Of a DNA stretch of 64,000 bases, positions 6,313 to 14,556 are shown in pieces. The notes beneath the pieces were generated by a model. The model had not been told where the DNA came from, did not search any database, and was given only the letters and a program-made list of their open reading frames with translations. The position numbers and the translations under genes are program-made. Position 1 is the stretch's first letter. Each line of letters starts with the position of its first letter. The stretch lies in assembly GCF_001969815.1 (NCBI RefSeq), contig NZ_MRBK01000017.1:36310-100309 (forward strand). Reading direction: 5' to 3'. The stretch is from Bacillus swezeyi (GTDB taxonomy: Bacteria > Bacillota > Bacilli > Bacillales > Bacillaceae).

Positions 6313-7780
6313 GTGATTCAACCAGATCGACGATCCATTCCTTCACATCGATGAGCCGTTTATATTTCGGTGCCGAGTCGGTTCCGGTTATGATCATCGG
6401 TATGAGAGAATCCTGTTTGTGCAAAGCTCCGTGGCTTGCGCCGCCAACGTGTGTCGGCGAGCCCTCGCCGATAAATTCGTATCCTGGCTTCGCATTGACG
6501 ATCAAATAATCGCCTTTATGGGAAAAGAATGATGTGTAGAGCCTTTCCAGGGCATCCGGGAACTGACCGCAGGCAATTTTGTTCTTATTGACTGTTAAGT
6601 CCAAAAGCCGGATATCTCCTTCCAGTGTCCATGATTGCCCATATTCATCTGTGGCAGCGCCGCCGGGTTTAAATGTAAGCTTCCCTTCCCGTCCGCCCGA
6701 CGTGACCTCAATTGCATTCATTTCATTTTTCCAGCTGATAATATCGATTCTCTCGTCTTTATTCAGAACATCCGCTATCTGATTCAGCGGAATCTTTGCT
6801 TTATCGAGAGGGTAGACAAAAGCCATTCTTTCATTGACGGCGAGAACGATTTGATCATCGGGCTTAACCCCTCGTTTTAATTTGACGATTTGATATGAAT
6901 CCAATAGGCCTCTTAAATCAATCAATGCTTCTTTTTTATGTTGGCTGATCCATGCCTGTCCATTATCCCCTAAAGTGATCCAAATATGATGTTTTAATGC
7001 CTCTTCCCATGACTGAAAGCTGTTTAAAATCCTTTGCACATGCCTGTCGGCTTTAGCCACCCCCTTCACATCGAACCTTCCGTGTTTATGAACATGCTGG
7101 TCGAGATCGGGAAAATAGACGAGGGCAAGCGGAGGAACAAGATTCGACTTGATCAGATGGTTCAATTCCTGGACCGAAAATCGATCATTAAAACCGAATT
7201 TTTTTAAAAGAGAGAGGTTAGCAGAACTTAATTTAGAAAAACCGCCGTATGAAAACAGCTGAGGAGCATCGATTTTCAGTTTCTGATTCAGCCCCATAAT
7301 CCATGAGAAAAGCATTGGAACATGCAAATAGCCGTCCTGGCTTCCCCTGTGCATGAGCGCATTGATTGAGCACGTTTCATGCCCTTTCTCAGCCAGCTCT
7401 TCATGAAGTGTTTTCACCTGTTTGCTTAAATGGACCTGATTCAAATTGTAAAAGACGTCTTTTGAAGATTGTTTGATCCCTAATTTCAGCAGTTCTCTAA
7501 TATGACTTCCATAATTGATGATCCGGTTCTCCTCTTTGTTGTACCATACAAGCCCCGGCACTTTATGCTTGTCACTGTTGACCCCTGTCAGCAATGTGCT
7601 GTCAACATTGACCGACATGGTCGGAAACGGGCTGACAACCTCCGGTACATAGCGTCCGTTTTCAAGCAAAAATTGCAGGGCCGGAGCTTGTCCGCTTTTA
7701 ACGGCTTCTTTCAAAGGCTCGTCCATCAAAGAATCGATCAGCAGCATGATGACAGATTTCTTCTGACTCTCAGATGTCAT
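6299..7780 (-). CDS. Alkaline-phosphatase-superfamily phosphodiesterase
   Basis: The 493-residue protein has the motif order of type I phosphodiesterase/nucleotide pyrophosphatase-like members of the alkaline phosphatase superfamily: VIMLLIDSLMDE near the N-terminus (first metal-binding Asp), PFPTMSVNVDSTLLTG (Thr as probable nucleophile), YFPDLDQHVHKHG (Asp/His), WITLGDNGQ (Asp) and GGASHGALHKQDSLIPMIITG (His). No signal peptide or membrane span is visible, so it should be cytoplasmic; the substrate is unknown. The start at 7780 is chosen because AAAGGAG lies 8 bases upstream. It begins 16 bases after the glycosyltransferase gene and is probably in the same operon, suggesting a role with glycolipid or nucleotide-sugar phosphoesters. 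Confidence 0.75.
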   Translation of the reverse strand: MTSESQKKSVIMLLIDSLMDEPLKEAVKSGQAPALQFLLENGRYVPEVVSPFPTMSVNVDSTLLTGVNSDKHKVPGLVWYNKEENRIINYGSHIRELLKLGIKQSSKDVFYNLNQVHLSKQVKTLHEELAEKGHETCSINALMHRGSQDGYLHVPMLFSWIMGLNQKLKIDAPQLFSYGGFSKLSSANLSLLKKFGFNDRFSVQELNHLIKSNLVPPLALVYFPDLDQHVHKHGRFDVKGVAKADRHVQRILNSFQSWEEALKHHIWITLGDNGQAWISQHKKEALIDLRGLLDSYQIVKLKRGVKPDDQIVLAVNERMAFVYPLDKAKIPLNQIADVLNKDERIDIISWKNEMNAIEVTSGGREGKLTFKPGGAATDEYGQSWTLEGDIRLLDLTVNKNKIACGQFPDALERLYTSFFSHKGDYLIVNAKPGYEFIGEGSPTHVGGASHGALHKQDSLIPMIITGTDSAPKYKRLIDVKEWIVDLVESQSGE

Positions 7781-7796
7781 GGGTCTATCTCCTTTC

Positions 7797-8930
7797 TTAT
7801 ACGTGAGCATTCCCCAAATCTAACCGGTTATGAATCATCCTGTCGAGTATTTCACTGATATCCAAGTCTGACTTTTCTTGCAAATATTGATTGACATTGG
7901 TCTGATAGCGGCTAAGACCTTCTTTGGAGCGCAAAAAGGCTAGCAGCTGTTCTTCAATCGGCTGTTCTTTTTGATGCTTTAATTCGATGATTAGATTTCT
8001 TTTCTTCAGCATGCTTAAATTCATTTCCTCTTGCCCTGGCAGTGCATGATAAATGAAGGCAGGCAGCTGTTTTTCAATGCATTCGCTGATCGTGACACCG
8101 CCGGGCTTTGTGATAATTCCTGAGGCCTGTGCGTATAGGCGGTTCATCTCAGCTTTGTTTTCAATGTAAGGAAGGGCTTTAATCAAAGGATTGTTCAAAC
8201 TTTTGACATAACGGTAGAGCTTTCGGTTTTTCCCGCATAATATTTGGTATACGACATCTCCTCCAGGCGAGAGCGCCCGAACGAGCTTAAAGATGCCGCC
8301 CACCCCCATGCTGCCGCCGGTGATCACCATGTTGTACAATGGTTTGTTTTGCTCATCCCGGACGGATTTCTCTGCCGTTTTATAAGAGCGGTGAACCGGT
8401 ATCCCGGTCAGAAAAATCTTCTCTTCAGCAACTCCTTCAGCGATCAGCTGTTCTTTAATATCTTTGATCGGTGCAAAGTGATAATCAATATGCTCTCTTC
8501 CCCAGATTTGGTTTACGAAGAAATCGGTGTAGACATTGACGACTTTCATACCTGGATATTGGGCTTTTAGCTTGTTCAATAAATAGGAAGGCAATGCATG
8601 CGTGCAAAACACGATATCCGGTTTTTTTTCTTCAATGATCTGCTGCATGTTTTTTAAAAAGATCAGTTCATACATGATGTAGCGCTTTTTTGTTTCATGG
8701 CTGCCGCAAGCAAGAAGGTGATAGACGGAGCTGTATATTTTCGGAAAATATTGAATCCACTTTAAATATGCCGCGGAGGAAACTTTTTCGAGCCGCCGAT
8801 AGGCATGAGAAAAAATATCAATTTTTTCACAGCGGTGAGATTTCAGGATCAGTTCTGCCTGAAGCGAATCGGCAACATGATGATGACCGGTTGAAATGCT
8901 AAGAAAAGGAAATATCAGAATCGTTGTCAT
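7797..8930 (-). CDS. ykoN: YkoN-like family 28 glycosyltransferase
   Basis: A 377-residue cytoplasmic/peripheral GT-B enzyme. The N-terminus ILIFPFLSISTGHHHVADSL has the G-H-x-xAA-like nucleotide-sugar transferase pattern seen in monogalactosyldiacylglycerol synthase and UgtP-type enzymes. The middle has VVNVYTDFFVNQIWG (diglyceride-binding-type region) and the C-terminal half has VITGGSMGVGG and KPGGVTISECIEKQLPAF, the conserved UDP-sugar site. The ATG 8930 follows GGAGG by 7 bases; a longer frame to 8966 lacks a site. Length and neighbours (YkoP-like divergent gene, YkoQ-like gene) match the B. subtilis ykoN-ykoP-ykoQ group. Likely transfers sugar to a membrane lipid; exact acceptor unknown. 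Confidence 0.75.
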   Translation of the reverse strand: MTTILIFPFLSISTGHHHVADSLQAELILKSHRCEKIDIFSHAYRRLEKVSSAAYLKWIQYFPKIYSSVYHLLACGSHETKKRYIMYELIFLKNMQQIIEEKKPDIVFCTHALPSYLLNKLKAQYPGMKVVNVYTDFFVNQIWGREHIDYHFAPIKDIKEQLIAEGVAEEKIFLTGIPVHRSYKTAEKSVRDEQNKPLYNMVITGGSMGVGGIFKLVRALSPGGDVVYQILCGKNRKLYRYVKSLNNPLIKALPYIENKAEMNRLYAQASGIITKPGGVTISECIEKQLPAFIYHALPGQEEMNLSMLKKRNLIIELKHQKEQPIEEQLLAFLRSKEGLSRYQTNVNQYLQEKSDLDISEILDRMIHNRLDLGNAHV

Positions 8931-9030
8931 CTCTATCCTCCATTCGAGAAGAAAAATGTTTTCCATTTATATTTTTAAATAATCCAGCCAAAATATAAGT
9001 GAATTTTTGAAATAAAAGGAAGGTGACGAC

Positions 9031-9579
9031 TTGAGAAGCTGTTTTTTGTCAATTTGGAGCGTGATTGACCCGTTTTATTATTTTTTTTCAAGACTGACAC
9101 TCATCGATAAAACGCACTCAAGCATTTTTCGCGTCCGTTTGACGAAGTATAAAGGGATCGATGTGGTATTAAGCGATGGAACGGTTATTAAAAAGAACGA
9201 TGTTCTCATCAAAATTCATCTGCATAATATTAAACTGATCAAAGAGCTTCAAAATATTGAGAGCGCTGTCAGAAGGGGTATTCTCACTTATCAAAAGGCT
9301 TTTGTTTCGATGCCGATCTTAGCGGAATATGTAAGAAATCATCAGCAGACAGATCAAATCAAAGGGATTATCGGGATTACAACACTGCATAAAGGTGTTG
9401 AGAGACTCGGCTTTGAAGCGGTTGAGCCAGCAAGTCAGTTTTACAGAATATTCAAGAAGCTGACTCAAATACCGATTTTATATTTAACAACAAAGCAATT
9501 TTCTCTTCGTAAAATCCCGCCTTCTCAATATTTGTTTATCTCGAAAGAAAAATTGTTCAATTCCTATCTTCCGAAATAA
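9031..9579 (+). CDS. ykoP: YkoP-like protein
   Basis: A 182-residue basic protein with a hydrophobic N-terminus (FLSIWSVIDPFYYFFSRLTL) that could anchor it to the membrane. It contains a conserved-looking block DVVLSDGTVIKKNDVLIKIHLHN and a C-terminal LRKIPPSQYLFISKEKLF. It resembles B. subtilis YkoP, whose biochemical role is not known to me. The start is TTG at 9031, preceded by AAAGGAAGGTG at good spacing. It is divergent from the ykoN-like gene and convergent with the ykoQ-like gene, so the three are clustered but not one transcript. Confidence 0.7.
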   Translation: MRSCFLSIWSVIDPFYYFFSRLTLIDKTHSSIFRVRLTKYKGIDVVLSDGTVIKKNDVLIKIHLHNIKLIKELQNIESAVRRGILTYQKAFVSMPILAEYVRNHQQTDQIKGIIGITTLHKGVERLGFEAVEPASQFYRIFKKLTQIPILYLTTKQFSLRKIPPSQYLFISKEKLFNSYLPK

Positions 9580-9625
9580 AAAAAAAGAGACTGATGCGCG
9601 TTATACAGCAGCAGCCTCTTTTTTT
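9580..9625. terminator. Bidirectional terminator between ykoP- and ykoQ-like genes
   Basis: AAAAAAGAG on the left pairs with CTCTTTTTT on the right, with a GC-containing inner stem (CTG/CAG) and A/T tracts at both ends. It overlaps the stop of the minus-strand gene. Confidence 0.75.
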
Positions 9626-10439
9626 ATGAAATATGATGGAATGTCACTTCAGGCCGGCTTCCGATGCGGATGTTGGCTCCGGTCTGACCCAATCCCTCAC
9701 TGATATAAAACGGTTTGTCATGATGATAATGAAGTCCTTTGATCATATTCATTCGCACAAGCTTTCCCATCTTCACAAGATGATAAGGCTTCGGCCAATG
9801 AATCTGTCCTCCGTGAAAATGTCCTGACAGGAGATAGTCAAAGTGAAATTCCTTCATATCGAGCACAACATTCGGATCATGCGTCAAGACGAGATTGTAG
9901 CCGTCTTTCAATCCTTCATAAGAATCTGTGACATTGCTTCTTTTCGTACTGTGGTCATCAATGCCGATAATGTTTAATGTCCCGCCTTCCACTTCAATGG
10001 AAACATGCTTGTTCTGCAGAGTGACACATCTGTTTTCCTCTAAAACACTTTTAAGTTTTTGAAAGTGTTCGCCTTTCAGTACGTAGTCATGGTTTCCGAA
10101 CACGGCATACATTCCGTATGTCGGGTTAAGCTGCTGCAAGGCTTTCAAGTAGTGAACTAGCTTTGGAATGTTTCGTTTTCGGTCAAGAAAATCTCCTGTT
10201 AAAGCAATGAGATCCACTTGTTTCTGATCTGCAAGGTCAAGAATCTGTTTCGGTGAAATCGAAATGTTTTCTAAATGAAGATCTGAAAGGTGAAGTATAT
10301 TCAGCTTCTTCCTGAAAGGTTGTGCTTTTGTCCGATCGATCGAAATCGTGTTGACTTTTACATCTCTCGTGTTGTGATTCGCTTTATATAAAATAGGTAC
10401 CAAGCCTAATATAAACAATACAAGTACAATAACAAACAT
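9624..10439 (-). CDS. ykoQ: YkoQ-like membrane-anchored metallophosphoesterase
   Basis: A 271-residue calcineurin-type phosphoesterase with an N-terminal membrane anchor (residues 2-18). The metal-binding motif series is complete: HLSDLHLE (DxH), LTGDFLD (GD), FGNHDY (GNHD), LTHDPN (H) and SGHFHGGQ (GHxH). The active domain should sit outside the membrane given the single N-terminal span, though topology is inferred. It matches YkoQ-type enzymes; related proteins act on UDP-diacylglucosamine or other phosphoesters, but the substrate here is unknown. GGGAGGAG lies 7 bases before the ATG. It is convergent with the ykoP-like gene. Confidence 0.8.
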   Translation of the reverse strand: MFVIVLVLFILGLVPILYKANHNTRDVKVNTISIDRTKAQPFRKKLNILHLSDLHLENISISPKQILDLADQKQVDLIALTGDFLDRKRNIPKLVHYLKALQQLNPTYGMYAVFGNHDYVLKGEHFQKLKSVLEENRCVTLQNKHVSIEVEGGTLNIIGIDDHSTKRSNVTDSYEGLKDGYNLVLTHDPNVVLDMKEFHFDYLLSGHFHGGQIHWPKPYHLVKMGKLVRMNMIKGLHYHHDKPFYISEGLGQTGANIRIGSRPEVTFHHIS

Positions 10440-10528
10440 TTCATATCTCCTCCCTCTTACTAGTATAGTAAGCTTGGAGGGTGTTTTATAGTGGGAAATA
10501 ATAGAATATCAATCTATTTACCCATACA

Positions 10529-10557
10529 AAAACCGATTTCCAAAGAAAATCGGTTTT
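10529..10557 (-). terminator. Terminator of uppP
   Basis: Arms AAAACCGATTT and AAATCGGTTTT around CCAAAG-type loop, followed on the minus strand by TTTTTG. It overlaps the uppP stop codon. Confidence 0.8.
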
Positions 10558-11386
10558 AAAGAAACAAAATGAACAGGAGAATTCCTAAAATAATCCGATA
10601 GATTGCAAACGGAACAAGTTTAATTTTATTGATCAATCTGAGAAAGAAACGAACGACAAAAAGAGCTACGATAAAAGCGCTGATAAATCCCGCAATAAAA
10701 AACGGAAAAAGATCTGCACTAAGGAATGCCCAGTTTTTAATCAAAGAAAGCAGGCTTGCTCCCATCATGATCGGAATGGCCATGATGAATGTGAAGTCCG
10801 CGGCTGCCCTGTGATTTAACCCGAGAATGACGCCGCCCGAAATCGTCGAGCCTGACCGGGAAAATCCTGGCCACAGCGCCAAACATTGAAACAGCCCCAT
10901 GCCGAGCGCCTGTTTGTATGTCATCTGGTCAACTGAGTCTGTCGTATCATTTCGCTTGTTAACCCAGTCAGCGACCAGCATCAAGACCGCTCCGGCGATG
11001 AGCCCGACCGCTACAGTACGGACGGAGAACAGGTATTGGTCAATGTAATCTTCAAATAAAAATCCGAGCACTGCGGCGGGAACGAGCCCGACCGCGATTT
11101 GGGCGAGCGATAGACGGCTTCCTTGTTTCTGCGCTTCCGTGATGTTTTTCTTCATTCCAAGCAAATTGAGTATCCGATCTTTGAAAACGATGGCCACGGC
11201 AAGAATCGAACCGAGCTGGATGACAACTTTAAAAGTATTTGCCGCTTCCGGTGTAAGCAGCTCTTTTGATTTCAGCAGCAGGTCATCCACAATGATCATA
11301 TGCCCTGTTGATGAGACGGGCGCATATTCAGTCAGCCCTTCAACTATTCCTAAAATGACGGCCACCATGATATCCCAAATATTCAT
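10556..11386 (-). CDS. uppP: Undecaprenyl-diphosphatase UppP (BacA family)
   Basis: The 276-residue integral membrane protein has about seven to eight spans and both family signatures: EGLTEYAPVSSTGHM near residue 17-31 (catalytic Glu and SSxGH) and PGFSRSGSTISGG near 178-190 (catalytic Arg). It dephosphorylates undecaprenyl diphosphate to recycle the lipid carrier for peptidoglycan and teichoic acids and confers bacitracin tolerance. This is the yubB position of B. subtilis. It lies about 100 bases downstream of yubA on the same strand; a promoter may lie in that gap. Length is normal for the family. Confidence 0.95.
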   Translation of the reverse strand: MNIWDIMVAVILGIVEGLTEYAPVSSTGHMIIVDDLLLKSKELLTPEAANTFKVVIQLGSILAVAIVFKDRILNLLGMKKNITEAQKQGSRLSLAQIAVGLVPAAVLGFLFEDYIDQYLFSVRTVAVGLIAGAVLMLVADWVNKRNDTTDSVDQMTYKQALGMGLFQCLALWPGFSRSGSTISGGVILGLNHRAAADFTFIMAIPIMMGASLLSLIKNWAFLSADLFPFFIAGFISAFIVALFVVRFFLRLINKIKLVPFAIYRIILGILLFILFL

Positions 11387-11485
11387 ATGTCATTCCCTTC
11401 ACTTGGCACGCTTCTTGGTGCGAAATTAAAACTTGTCCCCTTATCACCTATTTATATTTAGTTAGAATCGGTTTATGCAGGTGAA

Positions 11486-12637
11486 TTATGACCTGTCTTC
11501 TCCTGTTCTGTCATAAAGGTGTGAACGCTGTTTAAACCATTCAAACAAGTGAATGACAACGACTTTGATGACAGCGTACCCGGGAATGGCGAGAATGACG
11601 CCGATGACGCCGAACAGCTTGGCGGCCGTTAATAAAACAAAGATGATCGTCACCGGATGGATATGCAGATTTTTCCCCATGATCTGCGGTGAAATAAATT
11701 TGCCTTCAAACAGCTGAACAACGGTCCAGACAATGATCAGCTTCACAAGCATAAATGGAGATGTAACCAAAGCGATAATAATCGCCGGCGTGATTGCAAT
11801 CGTCGGTCCGAGATACGGCACGATGCTCGTACAAGCGGCAACAAGCGCTAAAAGAGAGGCATATTCAAGACCGATGATCATATATCCGATAAATAAAAGA
11901 CAGCCGATGCAAAAGCTGACGATGATCTGTCCCCTGATGTATGAACTTAAACGGTTATTCATCTCAGACATGACGACATACGTCTGTTCTCTTAAACGGA
12001 CAGGGACAAATTTTAAAATAAACAATGGCAGCTTTTTGCCGTCCTTCAGCAAGTAAAAAAGGACGAAAGGCACGGTCACAATTGAAATCACGACTTCTGT
12101 AACGGCCCCTATAAAAGTTCCCACACCTGTAAACGTACTGTTTAAAATGGTTGTCGCCTGATCAGATATTCTGCCGGCCAAATCTGTCAGGTTAATGTTC
12201 AGCGTCTGCTGAACCTGATTGAAAAACCGGCTTCCGATCATCTGTTTGATTTGATCCTCGACAATGTGGACATACCTTGGAAAATTGTCGACGAGGCTCA
12301 TAATCTGTTCCCTCAGCAATGGGATAACCGAGACGATCGAGATGGTAATCAGACCGATTATCACAATGTAGAGAAGAAGAATTGAATAAATTCTTTTCAC
12401 TTTTTTCCGTTCTAAAAAATCAACAATCGGATTTAGCAGATAATAGACAACGCCAGTCAGTACAATCGGCAAAGCGACTGTCTCAATGAGAACAATAACA
12501 GGAGTGAAGATAAATGATGCTTGTGTAAATACGAGTATGTTTAGTCCGATGAGCAGCAGGACAAGCAAAAACAACACAAATTTATTGTCTAAAAAAAACC
12601 TTTTAAATCTGCCGCCCCACATATGCAAAGAGTCCAT
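11486..12637 (-). CDS. yubA: YubA, AI-2E (PerM) family transporter
   Basis: A 383-residue integral membrane protein with the layout of the AI-2E/PerM family: two N-terminal spans and a third near 70-95, a long extracytoplasmic helical region (about 95-190) and a block of further spans to residue 360 with [23 protein letters not shown] and HPVTIIF. The family is proposed to export small solutes; some members are Na+/H+ antiporters, and no substrate can be read here. TGGAGGAA lies 6 bases before the ATG. The order yubA-uppP matches B. subtilis. Confidence 0.85.
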   Translation of the reverse strand: MDSLHMWGGRFKRFFLDNKFVLFLLVLLLIGLNILVFTQASFIFTPVIVLIETVALPIVLTGVVYYLLNPIVDFLERKKVKRIYSILLLYIVIIGLITISIVSVIPLLREQIMSLVDNFPRYVHIVEDQIKQMIGSRFFNQVQQTLNINLTDLAGRISDQATTILNSTFTGVGTFIGAVTEVVISIVTVPFVLFYLLKDGKKLPLFILKFVPVRLREQTYVVMSEMNNRLSSYIRGQIIVSFCIGCLLFIGYMIIGLEYASLLALVAACTSIVPYLGPTIAITPAIIIALVTSPFMLVKLIIVWTVVQLFEGKFISPQIMGKNLHIHPVTIIFVLLTAAKLFGVIGVILAIPGYAVIKVVVIHLFEWFKQRSHLYDRTGEDRS

Positions 12638-12780
12638 GGCGTTCCTCCAAAACGTGTCTTTTTATAAATTGTACACTATTACTCCTGTACTGAAAAATAA
12701 AAACCGCGCTTTTTGGTCTTTTTTTCCGCTTTTTCATTCGGTGATGATATACGATACGATCGAGGTCTCTGACTTTTGTC

Positions 12781-12810
12781 TTCCTGCCTCAGAACAAAAC
12801 ACGGTATAAT
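12781..12810 (+). promoter_or_regulatory. Probable yulF promoter
   Basis: A perfect TATAAT at 12805-12810 lies 34 bases before the yulF ATG; the best -35 match is a weak TTCCTG at 12781-12786 with 18-base spacing. Confidence 0.5.
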
Positions 12811-12843
12811 ATTCATATATCATTGCGAAGGGGGAAATGAAAC

Positions 12844-13830
12844 ATGGTACGGTTCGGTGTAGTGGGAACGAATTGGATTACAGACCGCTTTCTTGAAGCA
12901 GCCGGAATGACGGACGATTTTCAATTAGCCGCCGTGTATTCAAGGACGGAGGAGCGCGGCCGGGAATTCGCACAAAAATACGGGGTCACAGCTGTTTTTA
13001 CTCATATTGAAGACATGGCAAAAAGCGATTGTATTGATGCTGTTTACATCGCAAGCCCCAACTCTTTACATAAAGAACAAGCGGTTGCATTGATGAAAAA
13101 CGGGAAGCACGTTTTATGCGAAAAACCGCTGGCATCTCATACAAGAGAGGCTGAGGAAATGGTGAAAACCGCTCAGGCTCACCGGGTTGCTTTTATGGAA
13201 GCCATGAAAACCACGTTTCTCCCGAATTTTAAAAACATCATCCGCCATTTGCCGAGAATCGGAAAAATCCGCCGCTTGACGGCCAGCTATTGCCAATATT
13301 CCTCACGCTATGACGCCTATAAAAACGGCACTGTTTTAAATGCGTTTAATCCCGCTTTTTCAAACGGCTCTCTGATGGACATCGGCGTCTATTGCGTTCA
13401 TCCGGCGGTCGTCCTGTTCGGGAAACCGCTTGAAGTCAAGGCGAACGGGCTGATTCTTGAGTCAGGAACAGATGGTGAAGGAACGGTGCTCTTAACATAT
13501 GAAGAGCATGAAGCCGTCTTGATGCACTCCAAAATTTCCAACTCATACATGCCGGCGGAAATTCAAGGAGAAGACGGCTCAATTGTCATCGATAAAATCC
13601 ACCGGCCTGAAAAAGTCGAGATCCGCTTCCGCGATGGCAGCATCGAAGATATTACGATTCCTGATGAAAAGCCGGCGATGTTTTATGAAATAGAGGAATT
13701 TATCAATTTAATCAAACAAGGCCGGATTGAATCGTCTGATAATACGTTTGAACGCTCTCTCACCACATTAGCGGTCATGGATGAAGCGCGCCAACAGATC
13801 GGCCTCGTTTTTCCCGCCGACCGGCAGTAA
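12844..13830 (+). CDS. yulF: YulF, Gfo/Idh/MocA-family oxidoreductase
   Basis: The 328-residue protein starts with a Rossmann motif (RFGVVGTNWITDRF), followed by AVYSRTEERG, VYIASPNSLH and LCEKPLASH, the conserved EKP motif of the Gfo/Idh/MocA family. The C-terminal domain has SLMDIGVYCVHP. It should be an NAD(P)-dependent sugar or polyol dehydrogenase in the cytoplasm; the substrate is not evident. In B. subtilis YulF has been linked to colony spreading. AAGGGGGAAATGA precedes the ATG. It is monocistronic, with its own promoter and a shared terminator. Confidence 0.85.
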   Translation: MVRFGVVGTNWITDRFLEAAGMTDDFQLAAVYSRTEERGREFAQKYGVTAVFTHIEDMAKSDCIDAVYIASPNSLHKEQAVALMKNGKHVLCEKPLASHTREAEEMVKTAQAHRVAFMEAMKTTFLPNFKNIIRHLPRIGKIRRLTASYCQYSSRYDAYKNGTVLNAFNPAFSNGSLMDIGVYCVHPAVVLFGKPLEVKANGLILESGTDGEGTVLLTYEEHEAVLMHSKISNSYMPAEIQGEDGSIVIDKIHRPEKVEIRFRDGSIEDITIPDEKPAMFYEIEEFINLIKQGRIESSDNTFERSLTTLAVMDEARQQIGLVFPADRQ

Positions 13831-13871
13831 ACGAAAGAGCCGACCTTTCGATCAATGGGCGGCTCTTTCGT
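13831..13871. terminator. Bidirectional terminator, perfect 12-bp stem
   Basis: ACGAAAGAGCCG (13831-13842) pairs exactly with CGGCTCTTTCGT (13860-13871). It separates convergent yulF and the DJ-1 gene; T tracts are short on both sides. Confidence 0.75.
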
Positions 13872-13872
13872 A

Positions 13873-14400
13873 TTAATATTGTGCCAACAGATCGGCAAAT
13901 GCTTTAACATAGATGGGCAGGTCGGGCGGGCGGCGGCTTGAGACGATATGACCGTCAACCACTGCAGGTTCATTCACCCATTTGGCACCGGCATTTTCCA
14001 TGTCATCCTTGATTCCCGGCGTGCTCGTCACCTTTCTGCCTTCCAATATACCGGCAGAAATCAGCACCCACCCGGCATGGCAGATTTGTCCGATCGGCTT
14101 GCGCTTTTCGTTGAACGTGCGGATCATCTGAAGCACTTCAGGATATCTTCTTAGTTTGTCAGGCGCCCAGCCGCCCGGAACCAAAACCGCATCGTATTCA
14201 TCGATGTTTATGTTTTTCATATCATAATCCGAGACAGCAGGCACGCCGTATTTCCCCCTGTATTCATGGTCTGCTTGTTCACCGATTAAATGGACGATCG
14301 CTCCTTCTTCCCTCAGCCTTAAAATCGGATACCAGAGCTCTAAATCTTCAAATTCTTCGCTGACGAGAGCAATAACTTTCTTCCCTTCTAATCTCATCAT
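13873..14400 (-). CDS. DJ-1/PfpI family protein
   Basis: A 175-residue cytoplasmic protein with the DJ-1/PfpI fold: KKVIALVSEEFEDLE (conserved Glu near residue 16-18), LVPGGWAPDKLR, and the nucleophile elbow GQICHAGWVL with Cys-His near residue 105-106. This is close to the PfpI/YraA/YfkM subgroup, described as general stress proteins with deglycase or chaperone-like activity; which activity applies is not clear. AGGAGG lies 6 bases before the first of two adjacent ATGs. It is not part of the B. subtilis gene order at this position as I recall it. Confidence 0.85.
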   Translation of the reverse strand: MMRLEGKKVIALVSEEFEDLELWYPILRLREEGAIVHLIGEQADHEYRGKYGVPAVSDYDMKNINIDEYDAVLVPGGWAPDKLRRYPEVLQMIRTFNEKRKPIGQICHAGWVLISAGILEGRKVTSTPGIKDDMENAGAKWVNEPAVVDGHIVSSRRPPDLPIYVKAFADLLAQY

Positions 14401-14520
14401 GTGATCCCTCCTATACCATCAGTGTACGATAAACTGAAGCCGCTTAAAAAGCAAAAAGGCGGTTTATACCTATACCCTTTCCTTTCAGCCATAAAACATG
14501 CCGACCTTCGTCCCATACAT

Positions 14521-14553
14521 AAAGGGCTGCCGGGGGCAATGCCGGCAGCCTTT
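14521..14553 (-). terminator. Hairpin downstream of the first chemoreceptor gene
   Basis: AAAGGGCTGCCGG (14521-14533) pairs with CCGGCAGCCTTT (14542-14553). Strong stem and modest U tract; it lies 3 bases beyond the stop of the minus-strand receptor gene. Confidence 0.75.
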
Positions 14554-14556
14554 CGT

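Noticed and set aside
12486..12809. 107-codon plus-strand frame over the yubA start
   Set aside because: Antisense to yubA, contains the yulF promoter, no start signal.
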